Shown here in pieces: positions 37,861-48,141 of a stretch of 64,000 nt of DNA (position 1 is its first letter; every line of letters begins with the position of its first letter). The position numbers were made by a program, and so were the translations under genes. Origin of the DNA: Bordetella sp. BOR01 (lineage in GTDB: Bacteria; Pseudomonadota; Gammaproteobacteria; Burkholderiales; Burkholderiaceae_B); assembly GCF_019218885.1 (NCBI RefSeq), contig NZ_JAHUWT010000001.1:1550001-1614000 (forward strand). Reading direction: 5' to 3'. The notes under the pieces were generated by a model. It was not told where the DNA came from. It did not search any database and saw nothing but the letters and a program-made list of their open reading frames with translations.

Positions 37861-37943
37861 GGGTGCTTATTATGCCAAGGCTTGTACATCGTGCACGAGC
37901 CGGAGCCTGACATCGGTGGAAGATTGGAATTGTGCAGGTCGCG

Positions 37944-38510
37944 TCAGGCGCCAAGGTGTTCATACAGGATGGCCGAGCCGACACTCATCAGCGCCAATCC
38001 GCCCAATACTTCTGCCCATTTGCCGGCAATTCTGCCGATCAGCCGGCCAACCATGACGCCCAGCGTCACCATGACGAGCGTGGCCAGGCCGATGGCCGCC
38101 GCCGTTATCAGAATGTTGTTGTCGATGAAGGCGAGGCTTACACCCACCGCCATGGCGTCGATGCTGGTGGCAAAGCCCGTCGCTGCAAGAAGCCAGAAAG
38201 AATGGCGAACGACGGGAGTGGCCTCGGGCCGGTCTTCGCCCCGCAGGCCGTTGCGTATCATGACGGCACCCAGGATACAGAGCAGACAGAACGCGATCCA
38301 GTGGTCCCAGTCTGCAACGAACCCGGCAGCGATCGATCCCAGCGCCCAGCCCACCAGCGGCGTAATGGCCTCGATCACACCAAAAATAAGGCCAGTTCTC
38401 AAGGCGTCCGATAGCTTGGGCTTGCGAAGCGCAGTGCCCTTGCCGACGGCAGCGGCAAATGCGTCGGTCGACATCGCCAACGCAAGAATCATCGTAGAGA
38501 CGAAATTCAT
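37944..38510 (-). CDS. mntP: Manganese efflux protein MntP
   Basis: This 188-residue inner-membrane exporter has the same length as E. coli MntP and six predicted helices. The two halves carry the repeated metal-site motif: [14 protein letters not shown] (about residues 10-23) and [14 protein letters not shown], each with the Asp needed for Mn2+ export. The ATG at 38510 (MNFVSTM) matches the family N-terminus, rather than a GTG nine codons upstream. A yybP-ykoY riboswitch precedes it, so expression should rise with cytoplasmic manganese. Confidence 0.95.
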   Translation of the reverse strand: MNFVSTMILALAMSTDAFAAAVGKGTALRKPKLSDALRTGLIFGVIEAITPLVGWALGSIAAGFVADWDHWIAFCLLCILGAVMIRNGLRGEDRPEATPVVRHSFWLLAATGFATSIDAMAVGVSLAFIDNNILITAAAIGLATLVMVTLGVMVGRLIGRIAGKWAEVLGGLALMSVGSAILYEHLGA

Positions 38511-38546
38511 AGGGAAGCAATTCCAGCCGGGCGACACATAAACGTT

Positions 38547-38683
38547 CTCATACGGCCCGGCGGCGTATGAGTACGTCTATGGTCTCGCCATGCCTTTCGG
38601 CCGTTTGCGCCATGGCTTACAGCCAAGAATGTTGACGCAACCCTTTCGCTCGACGACGAAAGTAGGCTACTCCCCAAAGAGGA
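38547..38683 (-). ncRNA. yybP-ykoY manganese riboswitch, mntP leader
   Basis: Read on the minus strand, the leader contains the family hallmarks in order: GGGGAGTAGCC (38675-38665), GTCAACATTCTTGGC (38635-38621) and GGCGAGACC (38588-38580). Pairing of GAGTA with TACTC closes the P1 stem. The last bases of P1 also form the left arm of a perfect hairpin, CTCATACG (38571-38564) with CGTATGAG (38554-38547), so the two folds exclude each other. There is no T-run after this hairpin, so control of translation or Rho access is more likely than intrinsic termination. Manganese binding should favour mntP expression. Confidence 0.88.
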
Positions 38684-38689
38684 AGCCGC

Positions 38690-38695
38690 ATTATA
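38690..38695 (-). promoter_or_regulatory. -10 box of the mntP promoter
   Basis: A perfect TATAAT on the minus strand lies about 7 nt before the predicted start of the riboswitch leader. No convincing -35 box is visible 16-18 nt upstream. Confidence 0.6.
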
Positions 38696-38819
38696 GCCGG
38701 CCTTATCGATGCCGCGGCCCCCAAAATCCCGGCCCGGCGCGGCCCGCTCGTCGCCTGGGCCTAAAATGCGGGATTGCCGCCCGGTTGCCAAGCCGCCGGG
38801 CGGCTGGCAGATACCGCAT

Positions 38820-39551
38820 ATGGAAAAAATACGAATCTCGAAACTGATGGCCGAACGCGGCCTGTGTTCGCGCCGCGAGGCTGACAGCTACATCGAACGC
38901 GGATGGGTCAAGGTCGATGGCATGGTGGTGGCCGAACTGGGCGCACGCGCCTTTCCGGACCAGCTCATCACGCTCGAGCGTGCCGCCCAGGCGCAACAGA
39001 CGGCGCGCGTCACCATCCTGATCAACAAGCCCATAGGCTATGTGTCCGGCCAGGCCGAAAAGGGCTATACGCCGGCGGTCGCGCTGGTCGATGCGCGTAC
39101 CCGCCATGCCCACGACCGCTCGCCATTGCGTTTCACGCGCGCGCACTTGCAGGGGCTGGCCGTGGCCGGGCGGCTGGACATCGATTCGCAGGGCCTGCTG
39201 GTGCTGACGCAAGACGGCCGCATCGCCCGCCAATTGATCGGCGAGGATTCCGATGTCGACAAGGAATACCTGGTGCGCGTGCAGGGCCGGCTCGACGCCG
39301 CCGGCCTGGCATTGCTGAACCACGGCCTGTCCCTCGATGGCAAGCCGCTGCGCCCGGCCCAGGTGCGCTGGCAGAATGCCGATCAATTGTGTTTCGTGCT
39401 GCGCGAAGGCAAGAAACGGCAGATCCGCCGCATGTGCGAACTGGTGGGCCTGAAGGTGATGGGCCTGAAGCGGGTGCGCATCGGCCGGGTCACGCTGGGC
39501 GACCTGCCGCGGGGCCAATGGCGCTACCTGCGCGGCAACGAAAGCTTCTAG
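38820..39551 (+). CDS. 23S rRNA pseudouridine synthase, RluF-like
   Basis: This 243-residue RsuA-family enzyme begins with an S4 RNA-binding domain ([21 protein letters not shown], about 4-60). The catalytic domain follows, with nucleophile Asp120 in [11 protein letters not shown]; the DSQGL form is that of RluF rather than Rsu[18 protein letters not shown] near the C-terminus is the family RNA contact. RluF-type enzymes modify U2604 (E. coli numbering) in 23S rRNA. It lacks the long basic C-terminal tail of E. coli RluF. Confidence 0.88.
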   Translation: MEKIRISKLMAERGLCSRREADSYIERGWVKVDGMVVAELGARAFPDQLITLERAAQAQQTARVTILINKPIGYVSGQAEKGYTPAVALVDARTRHAHDRSPLRFTRAHLQGLAVAGRLDIDSQGLLVLTQDGRIARQLIGEDSDVDKEYLVRVQGRLDAAGLALLNHGLSLDGKPLRPAQVRWQNADQLCFVLREGKKRQIRRMCELVGLKVMGLKRVRIGRVTLGDLPRGQWRYLRGNESF

Positions 39552-39648
39552 GGCATCTTTCGCGACGCGAGCGGTGCCCGTCATTGCCCGCCAGTCTCGA
39601 CAAGCGCACACGCGTCGAACCGGCGGGCATGGATTCCGGGAATCTTCC

Positions 39649-40554
39649 ATGGCCAAGCACGTTCTGGAAATGTCGCTGCTGCGCGCCTATGTTGCCGCGG
39701 TAGAAGAGAAAACCCTCTCCAGGGCGGCGTTGCGCGAAGACCTCGTGATATCGGCGGTCAGCAAGAGAATCACCGAGCTCGAGCGCCAGGTCGGCGTATC
39801 GCTGCTGTTGCGCCACGGCCGGGGTGTCGCGCCCACGGCGGCGGGTGCCACTTTCTATCAGCGCGCCAAGGCCATCCTGCGCAGTCTCAGCCTTGCGCAA
39901 GACGAGCTGTGCTCATATTCGGCCGACGGCACGCCCAAAGTGCGCCTGGCGGCCAATCCGTCGACCACCGTGCAGTTCTTCCCGCGGGATATCAGCCAGT
40001 TCCTGCGCGCCAATGCCGGGTTCCGCCTGAACCTGGTCGAGGCCTCCAGCGTCGATGTCCCCCGGATGATCGTGGACGGCGAGGCCGACATCGGCATCTA
40101 TCACGCCGCCGCGCCGACCCCCGGCTTGCATTCGCGGCCCTACAGGAAAGACAAGGTGTGCCTGGTCGTGCCCGCCGGCCATCCGCTGGCCGGCCGCAAG
40201 GCGATCCGCATGGAAGATGCGCTGGATTATGAATTCCTGGGCTACTTCCCGCGGCACAGCCTGGAAGGGTTCCTGGAATTGGCGGGGCCCAGCATTTCAC
40301 GGCCCCCGTTGGTGCGCAGCGAAGTCTCGAACTACGAAGCGCGCTGCCGGATGGTGGCCGAAGGGCTGGGAATCGCCATCATCCCCGCGATCATCGCCAG
40401 GAACTACCTGGCGATGATGCAGTTCTCGATCGTCGACCTGCTCGATGACTGGGCGCTGCGGCAAATGCATATTTGCGTGCGCGACAGGCACAGCCTGCCG
40501 GCCATGGTCGAGCAGCTGTTTTCGCATCTGCTGGCCTGCGCCACCGATGCCTAG
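39649..40554 (+). CDS. LysR-family regulator, convergent with the SDR-Bug pair
   Basis: This 301-residue LysR protein has an N-terminal HTH (LRAYVAAVEEKTLSRAALREDLVISAVSKRI) and the usual effector domain (VRLAANPSTTVQFFP onward). The ATG at 39649 is chosen because MSLLRAYV shortly after matches LysR starts. Its TAG stop shares the palindromic CTAG with the stop of the convergent SDR gene (40551-40554), so the two coding regions overlap by 4 nt. It may regulate the SDR-Bug pair or an unlinked target. Confidence 0.9.
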   Translation: MAKHVLEMSLLRAYVAAVEEKTLSRAALREDLVISAVSKRITELERQVGVSLLLRHGRGVAPTAAGATFYQRAKAILRSLSLAQDELCSYSADGTPKVRLAANPSTTVQFFPRDISQFLRANAGFRLNLVEASSVDVPRMIVDGEADIGIYHAAAPTPGLHSRPYRKDKVCLVVPAGHPLAGRKAIRMEDALDYEFLGYFPRHSLEGFLELAGPSISRPPLVRSEVSNYEARCRMVAEGLGIAIIPAIIARNYLAMMQFSIVDLLDDWALRQMHICVRDRHSLPAMVEQLFSHLLACATDA

Positions 40555-41351
40555 CCCCGCTTGAGCAGCAACCCTCCATCCACCGGCAGCAACACGCCCG
40601 TGATATACCGTGCTTCATCCGAGGCCAGGAACAGCGCGGCATTGGCCACGTCCCAGGCCGTGCCCATGCAGCCCATGGGAACCAGCGCATCACGTTCCTG
40701 GCGAACCGTCTCGCGGCTGATATTGCGCTCGCGTGCCCGCCGCTCAATCGCCATGGGCGTGTCGATCAGGCCGGGCAAGATGACATTGGCCCGGATTCCG
40801 TGCCTGGCGTTTTCGGAGGCGATGTGCTGGGTTAGCGTATTGACGGCACCCTTGCTTGTTTTATAGGCAACGGTCGGGCGCGCCGACAGCGACGAGGTCG
40901 ACGAAGTGTTGATGATGCAGCCGCTGCCTTGCGCCACGAATTGCCGCAATGCGTGCTTGCAGGTCATGAACATTCCTTTGATGTTCATGTCCATGATGGC
41001 ATCCCAGGCGTCAATGGGCATTTCCATGGTCGGGCGGTCGCCGAGCGAGCGGCCGACGTTGTTATGCAGGATGTCGATTTTCCCGAAGCGTTCCACGCAG
41101 GCCTGGATGATTTGCCGGCAGTCTTCTTCATGGGTAATGTCCGCCCGCAAGACCGCGGCTTGCGCCCCGCAATCCTGGACTGCGCGCAAGGTTTCGCGGG
41201 CGGCTTCCTCATTGATGTCCACCAGCAGCAGGCTGGCGCCTTCCTGGGCAAACCGCACGGCCACGGCCTTGCCATTGCCCACGGTTTCTCCCGCCTGCTG
41301 GCCTGCGCCCACGATCACGGCGATCTTGCCGGCCAATCTCTTCTCGCTCAC
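40551..41351 (-). CDS. Short-chain dehydrogenase/reductase, downstream of a Bug receptor
   Basis: This 266-residue SDR has the glycine-rich cofactor motif VGAGQQAGETVGNG, somewhat expanded relative to TGxxxGxG. NNVG (a form of NNAG) precedes the catalytic Ser/Tyr/Lys set in NTSSTSSLSARPTVAYKTSKG. The C-terminus YITGVLLPVDGG is typical. It is probably a cytoplasmic NAD(P)-dependent alcohol or keto dehydrogenase. It lies 44 nt after a Bug-family gene on the same strand, so its substrate may derive from the ligand taken up with that receptor. Confidence 0.92.
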   Translation of the reverse strand: MSEKRLAGKIAVIVGAGQQAGETVGNGKAVAVRFAQEGASLLLVDINEEAARETLRAVQDCGAQAAVLRADITHEEDCRQIIQACVERFGKIDILHNNVGRSLGDRPTMEMPIDAWDAIMDMNIKGMFMTCKHALRQFVAQGSGCIINTSSTSSLSARPTVAYKTSKGAVNTLTQHIASENARHGIRANVILPGLIDTPMAIERRARERNISRETVRQERDALVPMGCMGTAWDVANAALFLASDEARYITGVLLPVDGGLLLKRG

Positions 41352-41395
41352 CGTCGAGCTCCTTTTCAGTAGAGTGAATATGCGGCTGCCGCCAT

Positions 41396-42385
41396 TCAGC
41401 CGCCACGAATGCCGGCATCGCGCACGACATGGCCCCAGCGTTCGACTTCTTCGTCGACATACGACTCGAGTTCGGTGGGCGACATCGCGGGGCTGGCAAG
41501 GCCTTCCGATTCCGTGCGCTTCTTGAATTGCGCGGATTGCACGGTCGCGATGACGGCCTTGTTGAGTTTTTCGACGATAGGGCCGGGCGTGCCGCCGGCA
41601 GCAAAAATGGCGTACCAGACGTCGGCCTGGTAGTTGGGCAGGCCCGATTCGGCGACAGTGGGTACGCCGGGCCAGGCCGGCGAGCGTTGCGCGGGCGTGA
41701 TGGCCAGGGCTCTCAGCTGCCCGCGCTGCACGGCGGGGGCCACCGCGGTCGCCGTGGCAAAGAGCATGTCGATCTGGCCGCCATACAAGTCATTCAATGC
41801 GGGGCCGGCACCGCGGTAAGGCACGTGCGTGATATCGATGGAGGCCTCGCGCTTGAGCAGTTCGGCCGCCAGATGCACGGCCGTGCCATTGCCCGAAGAG
41901 CCGTAGGTCAGTTCCCCAGGGTGCGCCTTGGCCTTGGCCAGCATGTCGGGCAGCGTCTTCAGGGGACTGTCCGGACGCACCGCGATCACGTTCGGTGCCT
42001 TGCCCACCAGGGCGATCGCTGCGAAATCCTTCTCGGTGTCGTAGGGCAATTCGGGGATCAGCGTCGCGTTGATGGCATGCGCGGTGGTGGCGATCAATAG
42101 CGTGTAGCCGTCCGGCTCGCTGCGCGCAACAACATCGCTGCCTATCATGGATCCGGCCCCGGGGCGGTTCTCGACCACTACCGTGGTTCCCAGCTTTGCC
42201 CCCAGCCCTTCGGCCAGGCTGCGCGCCAGGGTATCGGTGCCTCCGCCCGGCGTGAAGGGAACCACCAGCCGGATCGGCCTGGACGGCCAGGATTCGGCGG
42301 CGGCGGCAGGCGCCAGCCACAGGGGCCAGGCAGCCACGGCGGCCAGCACGCCGCTACACAAGCGGCGCATTACACACATCGACAT
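41396..42385 (-). CDS. Bug-family (tripartite tricarboxylate) periplasmic substrate-binding protein
   Basis: This 329-residue protein has a signal peptide ending near APAAAAESW and the family pattern RPIRLVVPFTPGGGTDTLAR, VVVENRPGAGSMIG and ARSEPDGYTLL. The start MSMCVMRRL at 42385 includes two close ATGs; the second (42370) would shorten the leader by five residues. No TctAB permease is adjacent. It is the second Bug receptor of the window and, like the first, is linked to an SDR. The ligand is unknown. Confidence 0.92.
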   Translation of the reverse strand: MSMCVMRRLCSGVLAAVAAWPLWLAPAAAAESWPSRPIRLVVPFTPGGGTDTLARSLAEGLGAKLGTTVVVENRPGAGSMIGSDVVARSEPDGYTLLIATTAHAINATLIPELPYDTEKDFAAIALVGKAPNVIAVRPDSPLKTLPDMLAKAKAHPGELTYGSSGNGTAVHLAAELLKREASIDITHVPYRGAGPALNDLYGGQIDMLFATATAVAPAVQRGQLRALAITPAQRSPAWPGVPTVAESGLPNYQADVWYAIFAAGGTPGPIVEKLNKAVIATVQSAQFKKRTESEGLASPAMSPTELESYVDEEVERWGHVVRDAGIRGG

Positions 42386-42589
42386 CGGTGTCTCCAGATA
42401 TTGTCAGAATAGGGCCGGATGCGGCCCGATCCCTGGCATCTCCGCCAGTGATGCCCGATCCTGGCAGATAGCGCTGCGCCGGAGTTGACCAAAAAGAAAG
42501 GCTTTGTTCTTGTCGTGCCTGCCGCGATTGAACGGCGCCCCTGCCTGAGCGTGGACGCACATCTGTTTCAATCCATTTCCGCTGCCGGA

Positions 42590-43528
42590 TCAGATAAACA
42601 ACGAGGCGTTATCCTGTGGCGCCAGCTTGCTGTCGCGCAGCCGCTCCATCAGGAACTCGATGAATATCCGGGTCTTGGCGGGCAGCAGCCGCGTATCGGT
42701 CACGGCGTACACCGGAAACGGCCCTGCCTGCCATTCGGGCAGTACGCGCTGCAGGCGCTGTTGTTCGACGTCCTGGCGCACGCTTTGCACCGGTGCCAGG
42801 ACGGCAATGCCGGCTCCCAGCGATGCCAGGCTGCGCACCATGGCCACGCTGTTGACCGAAAAGCGGTTGCCGGGCGTGATCTCCATGCGCTCATCGCCGC
42901 GCGACAACGGCCAACGCGTGACGCGGCCATTATCGGCGCGGAACTCCAGGCATTCGTGGCGGGTCAGGTCACTGGGGTGTTGCGGCATGCCGTGGCGCTT
43001 CAGGTAGTCGGGCGAGGCATACAGGTAAGCCGACAGCCGGCCCAGCAAGCGCGCGATCTGGGTCGAGTCGGGCAGGGCGCCGATCTCGATCGAAATATCG
43101 CAGCTCTGGAATACGCGCCCGGCATGTTCGGGGCTGGCCAGGTCCAGGTAGAACGTCACTTCGGGATAGCGTTGAGAAAACTCCATAAAGGCTTCGGCCA
43201 GGAAATCCGTGCCAAAGTCGGCCGGCATGTTGACCCGCAGCGGCCCCGAGGGCGTTTCCACCAGCTTCTGCAGTTCTTCATGGGCCACCTGCGCCTCGGC
43301 GACGATGCGCTGGCAGCGCTCGAAATAAAGCTTGCCGGCCTCGGTCAACTCGACCTTGCGGGTAGTGCGGCTAAGCAGTTGCAGCCCCAGCGAACGCTCC
43401 AGCTCGGCCACCTGTCGCGACACGGTCGACTTCGGCATGCCCAGGTTGTTGGCGGCGCGGCTGAAATTGCACGTCTTGGCCACTTCGACGAAAAACTCCA
43501 TGCCCTGCAGGCGTTTCATGGCGGACAT
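42590..43528 (-). CDS. LysR-family regulator, divergent from the RND efflux operon
   Basis: This 312-residue LysR protein has an HTH (FFVEVAKTCNFSRAANNLGMPKSTVSRQVAELE) and a substrate domain of the CrgA-like branch (SGPLRVNMPADFGTDFLA). A second ATG three codons in (43519) is an alternative start. It is divergent from the efflux operon across 206 nt that contain an ATCCC/GGGAT dyad, so it is the likely local regulator, either repressor or activator. Many AcrAB-type pumps use TetR regulators instead. Confidence 0.92.
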   Translation of the reverse strand: MSAMKRLQGMEFFVEVAKTCNFSRAANNLGMPKSTVSRQVAELERSLGLQLLSRTTRKVELTEAGKLYFERCQRIVAEAQVAHEELQKLVETPSGPLRVNMPADFGTDFLAEAFMEFSQRYPEVTFYLDLASPEHAGRVFQSCDISIEIGALPDSTQIARLLGRLSAYLYASPDYLKRHGMPQHPSDLTRHECLEFRADNGRVTRWPLSRGDERMEITPGNRFSVNSVAMVRSLASLGAGIAVLAPVQSVRQDVEQQRLQRVLPEWQAGPFPVYAVTDTRLLPAKTRIFIEFLMERLRDSKLAPQDNASLFI

Positions 43529-43550
43529 CCAATAAACACGATAAGCAATT

Positions 43551-43609
43551 ATCCCGTATTTGGGATGATGTTTTCGGCTTTGGCTACTTTGTTTCTGAAT
43601 TGGGATAAA
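43551..43609 (+). promoter_or_regulatory. Putative operator and promoter of the RND efflux operon
   Basis: ATCCC (43551-43555) and GGGAT (43562-43566) form a dyad with a 6-nt centre just upstream of a possible promoter: TTGGCT (43580-43585), an 18-nt spacer and GATAAA (43604-43609). A further GGGATAA half-site overlaps the -10. The layout suits LysR binding upstream and at the promoter. Confidence 0.45.
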
Positions 43610-43734
43610 GCAAAATGGCGGATTCCGCGGTGCAACATATGGGGCGGCCGCGGAATACCTGTATCACTGAACAGAGCCGTCGGCGTGGCGTCGCACAGGG
43701 CGTGGCCGGCATCGCACAGCTCGGAAAGGATCGT

Positions 43735-44922
43735 ATGAAGAACAACAACGGACTGCGGCGTGGCGCCGCCGTATTGACCATCATGGCGGCTGCGCTGGCG
43801 GTAGCCGGCTGCGGCAAGGGTTCGGAAGCGCCTGCCGGGGGCAAGCCGCAAGTGGGCGTGGTGACGCTGTCCACGCGTCCCGTATCGCTTACTACCGAAT
43901 TGCCCGGCCGCACGGCGGCGTATCGGGTGGCCGAAGTCCGCCCGCAGGTCAATGGCATCGTCAAGAAGCGCCTGTTCACCGAGGGCGGCGAAGTCCAGGC
44001 CGAACAGCAGCTCTACCAGATCGATCCCGCCCTGTACCAGGCCAGCTACGACAGCCAGAAGGCTGCCCTGGCGCGTGCCCAGGCACAGCTGAAGACCGCC
44101 GGGCTGCTGGTGCAGCGCTACAAGCCGCTGGCCGAGAGCCGCGCGGTCAGCCGCCAGGCGTATGACGACGCCGTGGCTGTCCGCGACCAGGCCGCCGCCG
44201 ATGTGCAGTCGGCCAAGGCGGCGCTCGAGACCGCGCGCATCAACCTGGTCTACACCAAGGTGCTGTCGCCCATCGAGGGCATCATCGGCCGCTCATCGGT
44301 CACCGAAGGCGCCCTGGTCACTGCCAATCAGGCGGGGGCGCTGGCGGCCGTCCAGCAGATCGACCCCATTTATGTCGACGTGACCCAATCCAGCGTTGAA
44401 TTGCTGCGCCTGAAAAGCGCACTGGACAGCGGCCTGCTGCAGCGCGAAGCTGGCAAGGACGCCGCCCGGGTGTCTCTGACCCTGGCCGACGGCTCGCAGT
44501 ACGGCCCCGAGGGCATCCTGCAGTTCTCCGAAGTCACCGTCGATGAAGGAACCGGCTCGGTCACGCTGCGGGCGGTATTTCCCAACCCCGACCACAAATT
44601 GCTGCCCGGCATGTTCGTGCGCGCCCGCGTGATCGAAGGCGTGGCGCCGCAAGGCTTGCTGGCGCCGCAGCGCGGCATTACCCGCGATCAGCGCGGCCAA
44701 CCCACCGCGCTGGTGGTCAATGCCGAGAACAAGGTCGAACTGCGCGTGCTGAAGGTCGATCGCGCCATTGGCGATCAATGGCTGGTCACCGGCGGGCTCA
44801 AGGCCGGCGACAAGGTCATCGTGCAAGGCCTGCAGAACGTGCAGCCCGGCGTCGAGGTGACCGCCACCGAGTTTGCGGCCCCGGCCGCGGCGCCCGCCGC
44901 CGCAGCCAGCGTGGCCAAGTAA
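43735..44922 (+). CDS. RND efflux periplasmic adaptor (AcrA/MexA type)
   Basis: This 395-residue membrane-fusion protein has a lipoprotein signal (LAVAGC, Cys near residue 24). The AcrA architecture follows: barrel-sandwich hybrid (AEVRPQVNGIVKKRLFTEGGEVQAEQQLYQIDP), an alpha-hairpin (SQKAALARAQAQLKTAG to VQSAKAALETARINLVYTKV), a beta-barrel and a membrane-proximal domain. It bridges the RND pump and the outer-membrane channel. The ATG at 43735 has GGAAAGGA upstream. The RND gene starts 9 nt downstream. Confidence 0.95.
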   Translation: MKNNNGLRRGAAVLTIMAAALAVAGCGKGSEAPAGGKPQVGVVTLSTRPVSLTTELPGRTAAYRVAEVRPQVNGIVKKRLFTEGGEVQAEQQLYQIDPALYQASYDSQKAALARAQAQLKTAGLLVQRYKPLAESRAVSRQAYDDAVAVRDQAAADVQSAKAALETARINLVYTKVLSPIEGIIGRSSVTEGALVTANQAGALAAVQQIDPIYVDVTQSSVELLRLKSALDSGLLQREAGKDAARVSLTLADGSQYGPEGILQFSEVTVDEGTGSVTLRAVFPNPDHKLLPGMFVRARVIEGVAPQGLLAPQRGITRDQRGQPTALVVNAENKVELRVLKVDRAIGDQWLVTGGLKAGDKVIVQGLQNVQPGVEVTATEFAAPAAAPAAAASVAK

Positions 44923-44931
44923 GGAGCCCGC

Positions 44932-47900
44932 ATGGCCAAGTTTTTCATCGACCGGCCGGTTTTCGCCTGGGTGATCGCCATCGTATTGATGATGGCGGGC
45001 GTCCTGGCGATTCTGCAATTGCCGGTGGCGCAGTATCCCAACATTGCCTCGCCGGCCATCAGCATCCGGGTCAACTATCCCGGCGCATCGGCCCAGACGG
45101 TACAGGACAGCGTGGTGCAGGTCATCGAACAGCAGATGAACGGCATCGACAACCTGAACTACATCTCGTCTGAGAGCAATTCCGACGGCAGCATGGCCAT
45201 CACCCTGACCTTTGCCCAGGGAACCGACCCTGACACGGCGCAGGTGCAGGTACAGAACAAGCTTGCCGTGGCGCAGCCGCTATTGCCGCTCGAGGTGCAG
45301 CAGCAGGGGATCCGGGTCAGCAAGGCCACCAAGAACTTCCTGATCGTGGCCGGCTTCATTTCCACCGATGGCAGCATGGCCAAGGAAGACTTGGCCAACT
45401 ACGTGGCGGCCAACGTGCAAGATCCGGTCAGCCGTACCACGGGGGTCGGCGATTTCCAGTTGTTCGGCTCGCAGTACGCCATGCGCATCTGGCTGGATCC
45501 CGACAAACTGCTGGCCTACGACCTGACCACGGTCGATGTCATGAACGCGGTCAAAGAGCAGAACGTCCAGGTGTCGTCGGGCGAGCTGGGCGGCTTGCCC
45601 GCGATGCGCGGCCAGCAGCTCAATGCCACCATCATCGGCCCGTCGCGCCTGCAGACTCCCGAAGAGTTCGGCGACATCCTGCTCAAGGTGAACGCCAACG
45701 GCTCGCAAGTGCGGCTGGCCGACGTGGCGCGTGTCTCGCTGGGCGCGCAGAACTATTCCATCGACAGCTATTTCAACGGCAAGCCCGCCTCGGGCCTGGC
45801 CATCAAGCTGGCACCGGGCGCCAACGCGCTGGATACGGTCGACGCGGTGCGCGACACGATCAACAGCCTCAAGCCGTTCTTCCCACCCGGCATGGATGTG
45901 GTCTATCCCTACGACACCTCGCCGTTCGTGTCGCTGTCGATCGAAAGCGTGATCCACACCCTGATCGAGGCCATCATCCTGGTGTTCCTGGTGATGTATC
46001 TGTTCCTGCAGAACTTCCGGGCCACGCTGATTCCCACCCTGGCCGTGCCGGTGGTGCTGTTGGGTACTTTCGGCGTGCTCGCCGCATTCGGTTATTCCAT
46101 CAACACGCTGACCATGTTCGGCATGGTGCTGGCCATCGGCCTGTTGGTCGACGACGCCATCGTGGTGGTCGAAAACGTCGAGCGCGTCATGGCCGAAGAG
46201 GGCCTGTCGCCCCGGCAGGCCACACGCAAATCCATGGGCCAGATTACCGGTGCGCTGGTTGGCATCGCGCTGGTGCTGTCGGCCGTGTTCGTGCCCATGG
46301 CATTCTTCGGCGGGTCCACGGGCGTGATCTACCGGCAATTCTCGATCACCATCGTATCGTCGATGGTGCTGTCGGTGCTGGTGGCCATCATCTTCACGCC
46401 GGCCCTGTGCGCGACGCTGCTCAAGCGTATTCCCAAGGGGCACCACGCCACCAAGACGGGCTTCTTCGGCTGGTTCAACCGGTTCTTCGACCGCTCGACC
46501 CACGGCTATGCCAATTCAGTGGCGCGCGGCCTGAGCCGCACCAAGCGCCTGATGCTGATCTATCTGGTTTTGCTGCTGGTCATGGGCTGGATGTTCACGC
46601 GCATTCCCACGTCGTTCCTGCCCAACGAAGACCAGGGCATCCTGTTTGCGCAGGTGCAGGCGCCGGCGGGTGCCACCGCCGAGCGCACCAGCCAGACGGT
46701 GGCAGCCGCTACCCGCTACTTGCTCGAAGACGAGAAGGACGCGGTGGCATCGGTGTTCGCGGTGCACGGCTTCAGCTTCGGCGGCCGCGGCCAGAACTCG
46801 GCCATCATGTTCATCAAGCTGCGCGACTGGAGCGAACGCGGCGATGCCGCGCTGAAGGTAGACGCGTTGGCTGCGCGCGCCAATGCCTATTTTTCCAAGA
46901 ATCTGCATGATGCGCGTGTCACCGCCTTCGCGCCGCCCGCAGTCATGGAACTGGGCAACGCGCTGGGCTTCGATTTCCAGTTGCTGGACCAGGCCGGCCT
47001 GGGGCACGAGCGCCTGGCCGAGGCGCGCGACCACTTCCTGGCCGAGGCCTCCAAGAGTCCCAAGCTGGTGGGCGTGCGGCTCAACGGCATGGAAGATGCG
47101 CCGCAATACCAGCTGGATATCGACCGCGAGAAGGCACGGGCGCTGGGCGTGGCCATTGCCGACATCAACAACACGCTGTCCACGGCCTGGGGCGGGTCGT
47201 ACGCCAACGACTTCCTCGACCGCGGCCGCGTGAAGAAGGTGTACGTGCAGGGCGAAGCGGCGGCGCGCATGCTGCCCGAAGACCTGAACAAATGGTATGT
47301 GCGCAACACGTCGGGCGACATGGTGCCTTTCTCGGCCTTTGCCTCGGCCCACTGGACCTACGGACCGCAGCGCCTGGACCGCTATAACGGCGTGCCCTCG
47401 TTCAACATCCAGGGCCAGGCGGCGCCGGGCTACAGCTCGGGCGAGGCCATGGCCGAAATGGAACGCATCGCGGCCACCATGCCCACGGGCGTGGGCTACG
47501 ACTGGACCGGCCTGTCGTACGAAGAGCGCCTGTCCGGTTCGCAGGCCCCGGCCTTGTACCTGATTTCGCTGATCGTGGTGTTCCTGTGCCTGGCCGCCTT
47601 GTACGAAAGCTGGGCGATCCCGACATCGGTCATGCTGGTGGTACCCCTGGGCGTCATCGGGGTGCTGGCGGCGACGCTGTTGCGGGGGCTGTCGAACGAC
47701 GTGTACTTCCAGGTCGGCCTGTTGACCACGGTGGGGCTGAGCGCCAAGAACGCCATCCTGATCGTGGAATTCGCCAAGGCCCATTACGAGGAAGGCGCCA
47801 GCCTGGTCGAGTCCGCCGTCCATGCGGCGCGGCAGCGCCTGCGCCCCATCCTGATGACGTCCATGGCATTCATCCTGGGCGTGGTCCCGCTGGCCATTTC

Positions 47901-48141
47901 CTCCGGCGCGGGCTCGGGCAGCCAGCACGCCATCGGTACCGGCGTGATCGGCGGCATGCTGGCCGGCACGTTCCTGGCCATCTTCTTCGTGCCTGCTTTC
48001 TTTGTGGTGATGCTGCGCCTGTTCAAGGTCAAGCGCCACACCGAACGCCACGAGGCAGACGATGAAAACGACGATGATTCGCAAGACGACGGTGCCTTGC
48101 CGACCGCGCCTTCGGCGCAGCCTGGGGAGCAACCGCAATGA
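44932..48141 (+). CDS. RND efflux transporter (AcrB/MexB type, HAE1)
   Basis: This 1069-residue inner-membrane pump starts with the HAE1 consensus [17 protein letters not shown]. Twelve membrane segments and two large periplasmic loops follow. The TM4 proton-relay pair is present ([17 protein letters not shown]), with the matching Lys/Thr region in TM10 ([15 protein letters not shown]). It exports hydrophobic drugs, detergents or solvents in exchange for protons. The C-terminus has an acidic tail ([13 protein letters not shown]) longer than in AcrB. Its stop overlaps the next start (ATGA). Confidence 0.97.
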   Translation: MAKFFIDRPVFAWVIAIVLMMAGVLAILQLPVAQYPNIASPAISIRVNYPGASAQTVQDSVVQVIEQQMNGIDNLNYISSESNSDGSMAITLTFAQGTDPDTAQVQVQNKLAVAQPLLPLEVQQQGIRVSKATKNFLIVAGFISTDGSMAKEDLANYVAANVQDPVSRTTGVGDFQLFGSQYAMRIWLDPDKLLAYDLTTVDVMNAVKEQNVQVSSGELGGLPAMRGQQLNATIIGPSRLQTPEEFGDILLKVNANGSQVRLADVARVSLGAQNYSIDSYFNGKPASGLAIKLAPGANALDTVDAVRDTINSLKPFFPPGMDVVYPYDTSPFVSLSIESVIHTLIEAIILVFLVMYLFLQNFRATLIPTLAVPVVLLGTFGVLAAFGYSINTLTMFGMVLAIGLLVDDAIVVVENVERVMAEEGLSPRQATRKSMGQITGALVGIALVLSAVFVPMAFFGGSTGVIYRQFSITIVSSMVLSVLVAIIFTPALCATLLKRIPKGHHATKTGFFGWFNRFFDRSTHGYANSVARGLSRTKRLMLIYLVLLLVMGWMFTRIPTSFLPNEDQGILFAQVQAPAGATAERTSQTVAAATRYLLEDEKDAVASVFAVHGFSFGGRGQNSAIMFIKLRDWSERGDAALKVDALAARANAYFSKNLHDARVTAFAPPAVMELGNALGFDFQLLDQAGLGHERLAEARDHFLAEASKSPKLVGVRLNGMEDAPQYQLDIDREKARALGVAIADINNTLSTAWGGSYANDFLDRGRVKKVYVQGEAAARMLPEDLNKWYVRNTSGDMVPFSAFASAHWTYGPQRLDRYNGVPSFNIQGQAAPGYSSGEAMAEMERIAATMPTGVGYDWTGLSYEERLSGSQAPALYLISLIVVFLCLAALYESWAIPTSVMLVVPLGVIGVLAATLLRGLSNDVYFQVGLLTTVGLSAKNAILIVEFAKAHYEEGASLVESAVHAARQRLRPILMTSMAFILGVVPLAISSGAGSGSQHAIGTGVIGGMLAGTFLAIFFVPAFFVVMLRLFKVKRHTERHEADDENDDDSQDDGALPTAPSAQPGEQPQ

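Noticed and set aside
42386..42589. Regulatory element between the Bug gene and the LysR gene
   Set aside because: No clear dyad, promoter or hairpin could be picked out in these 204 nt.
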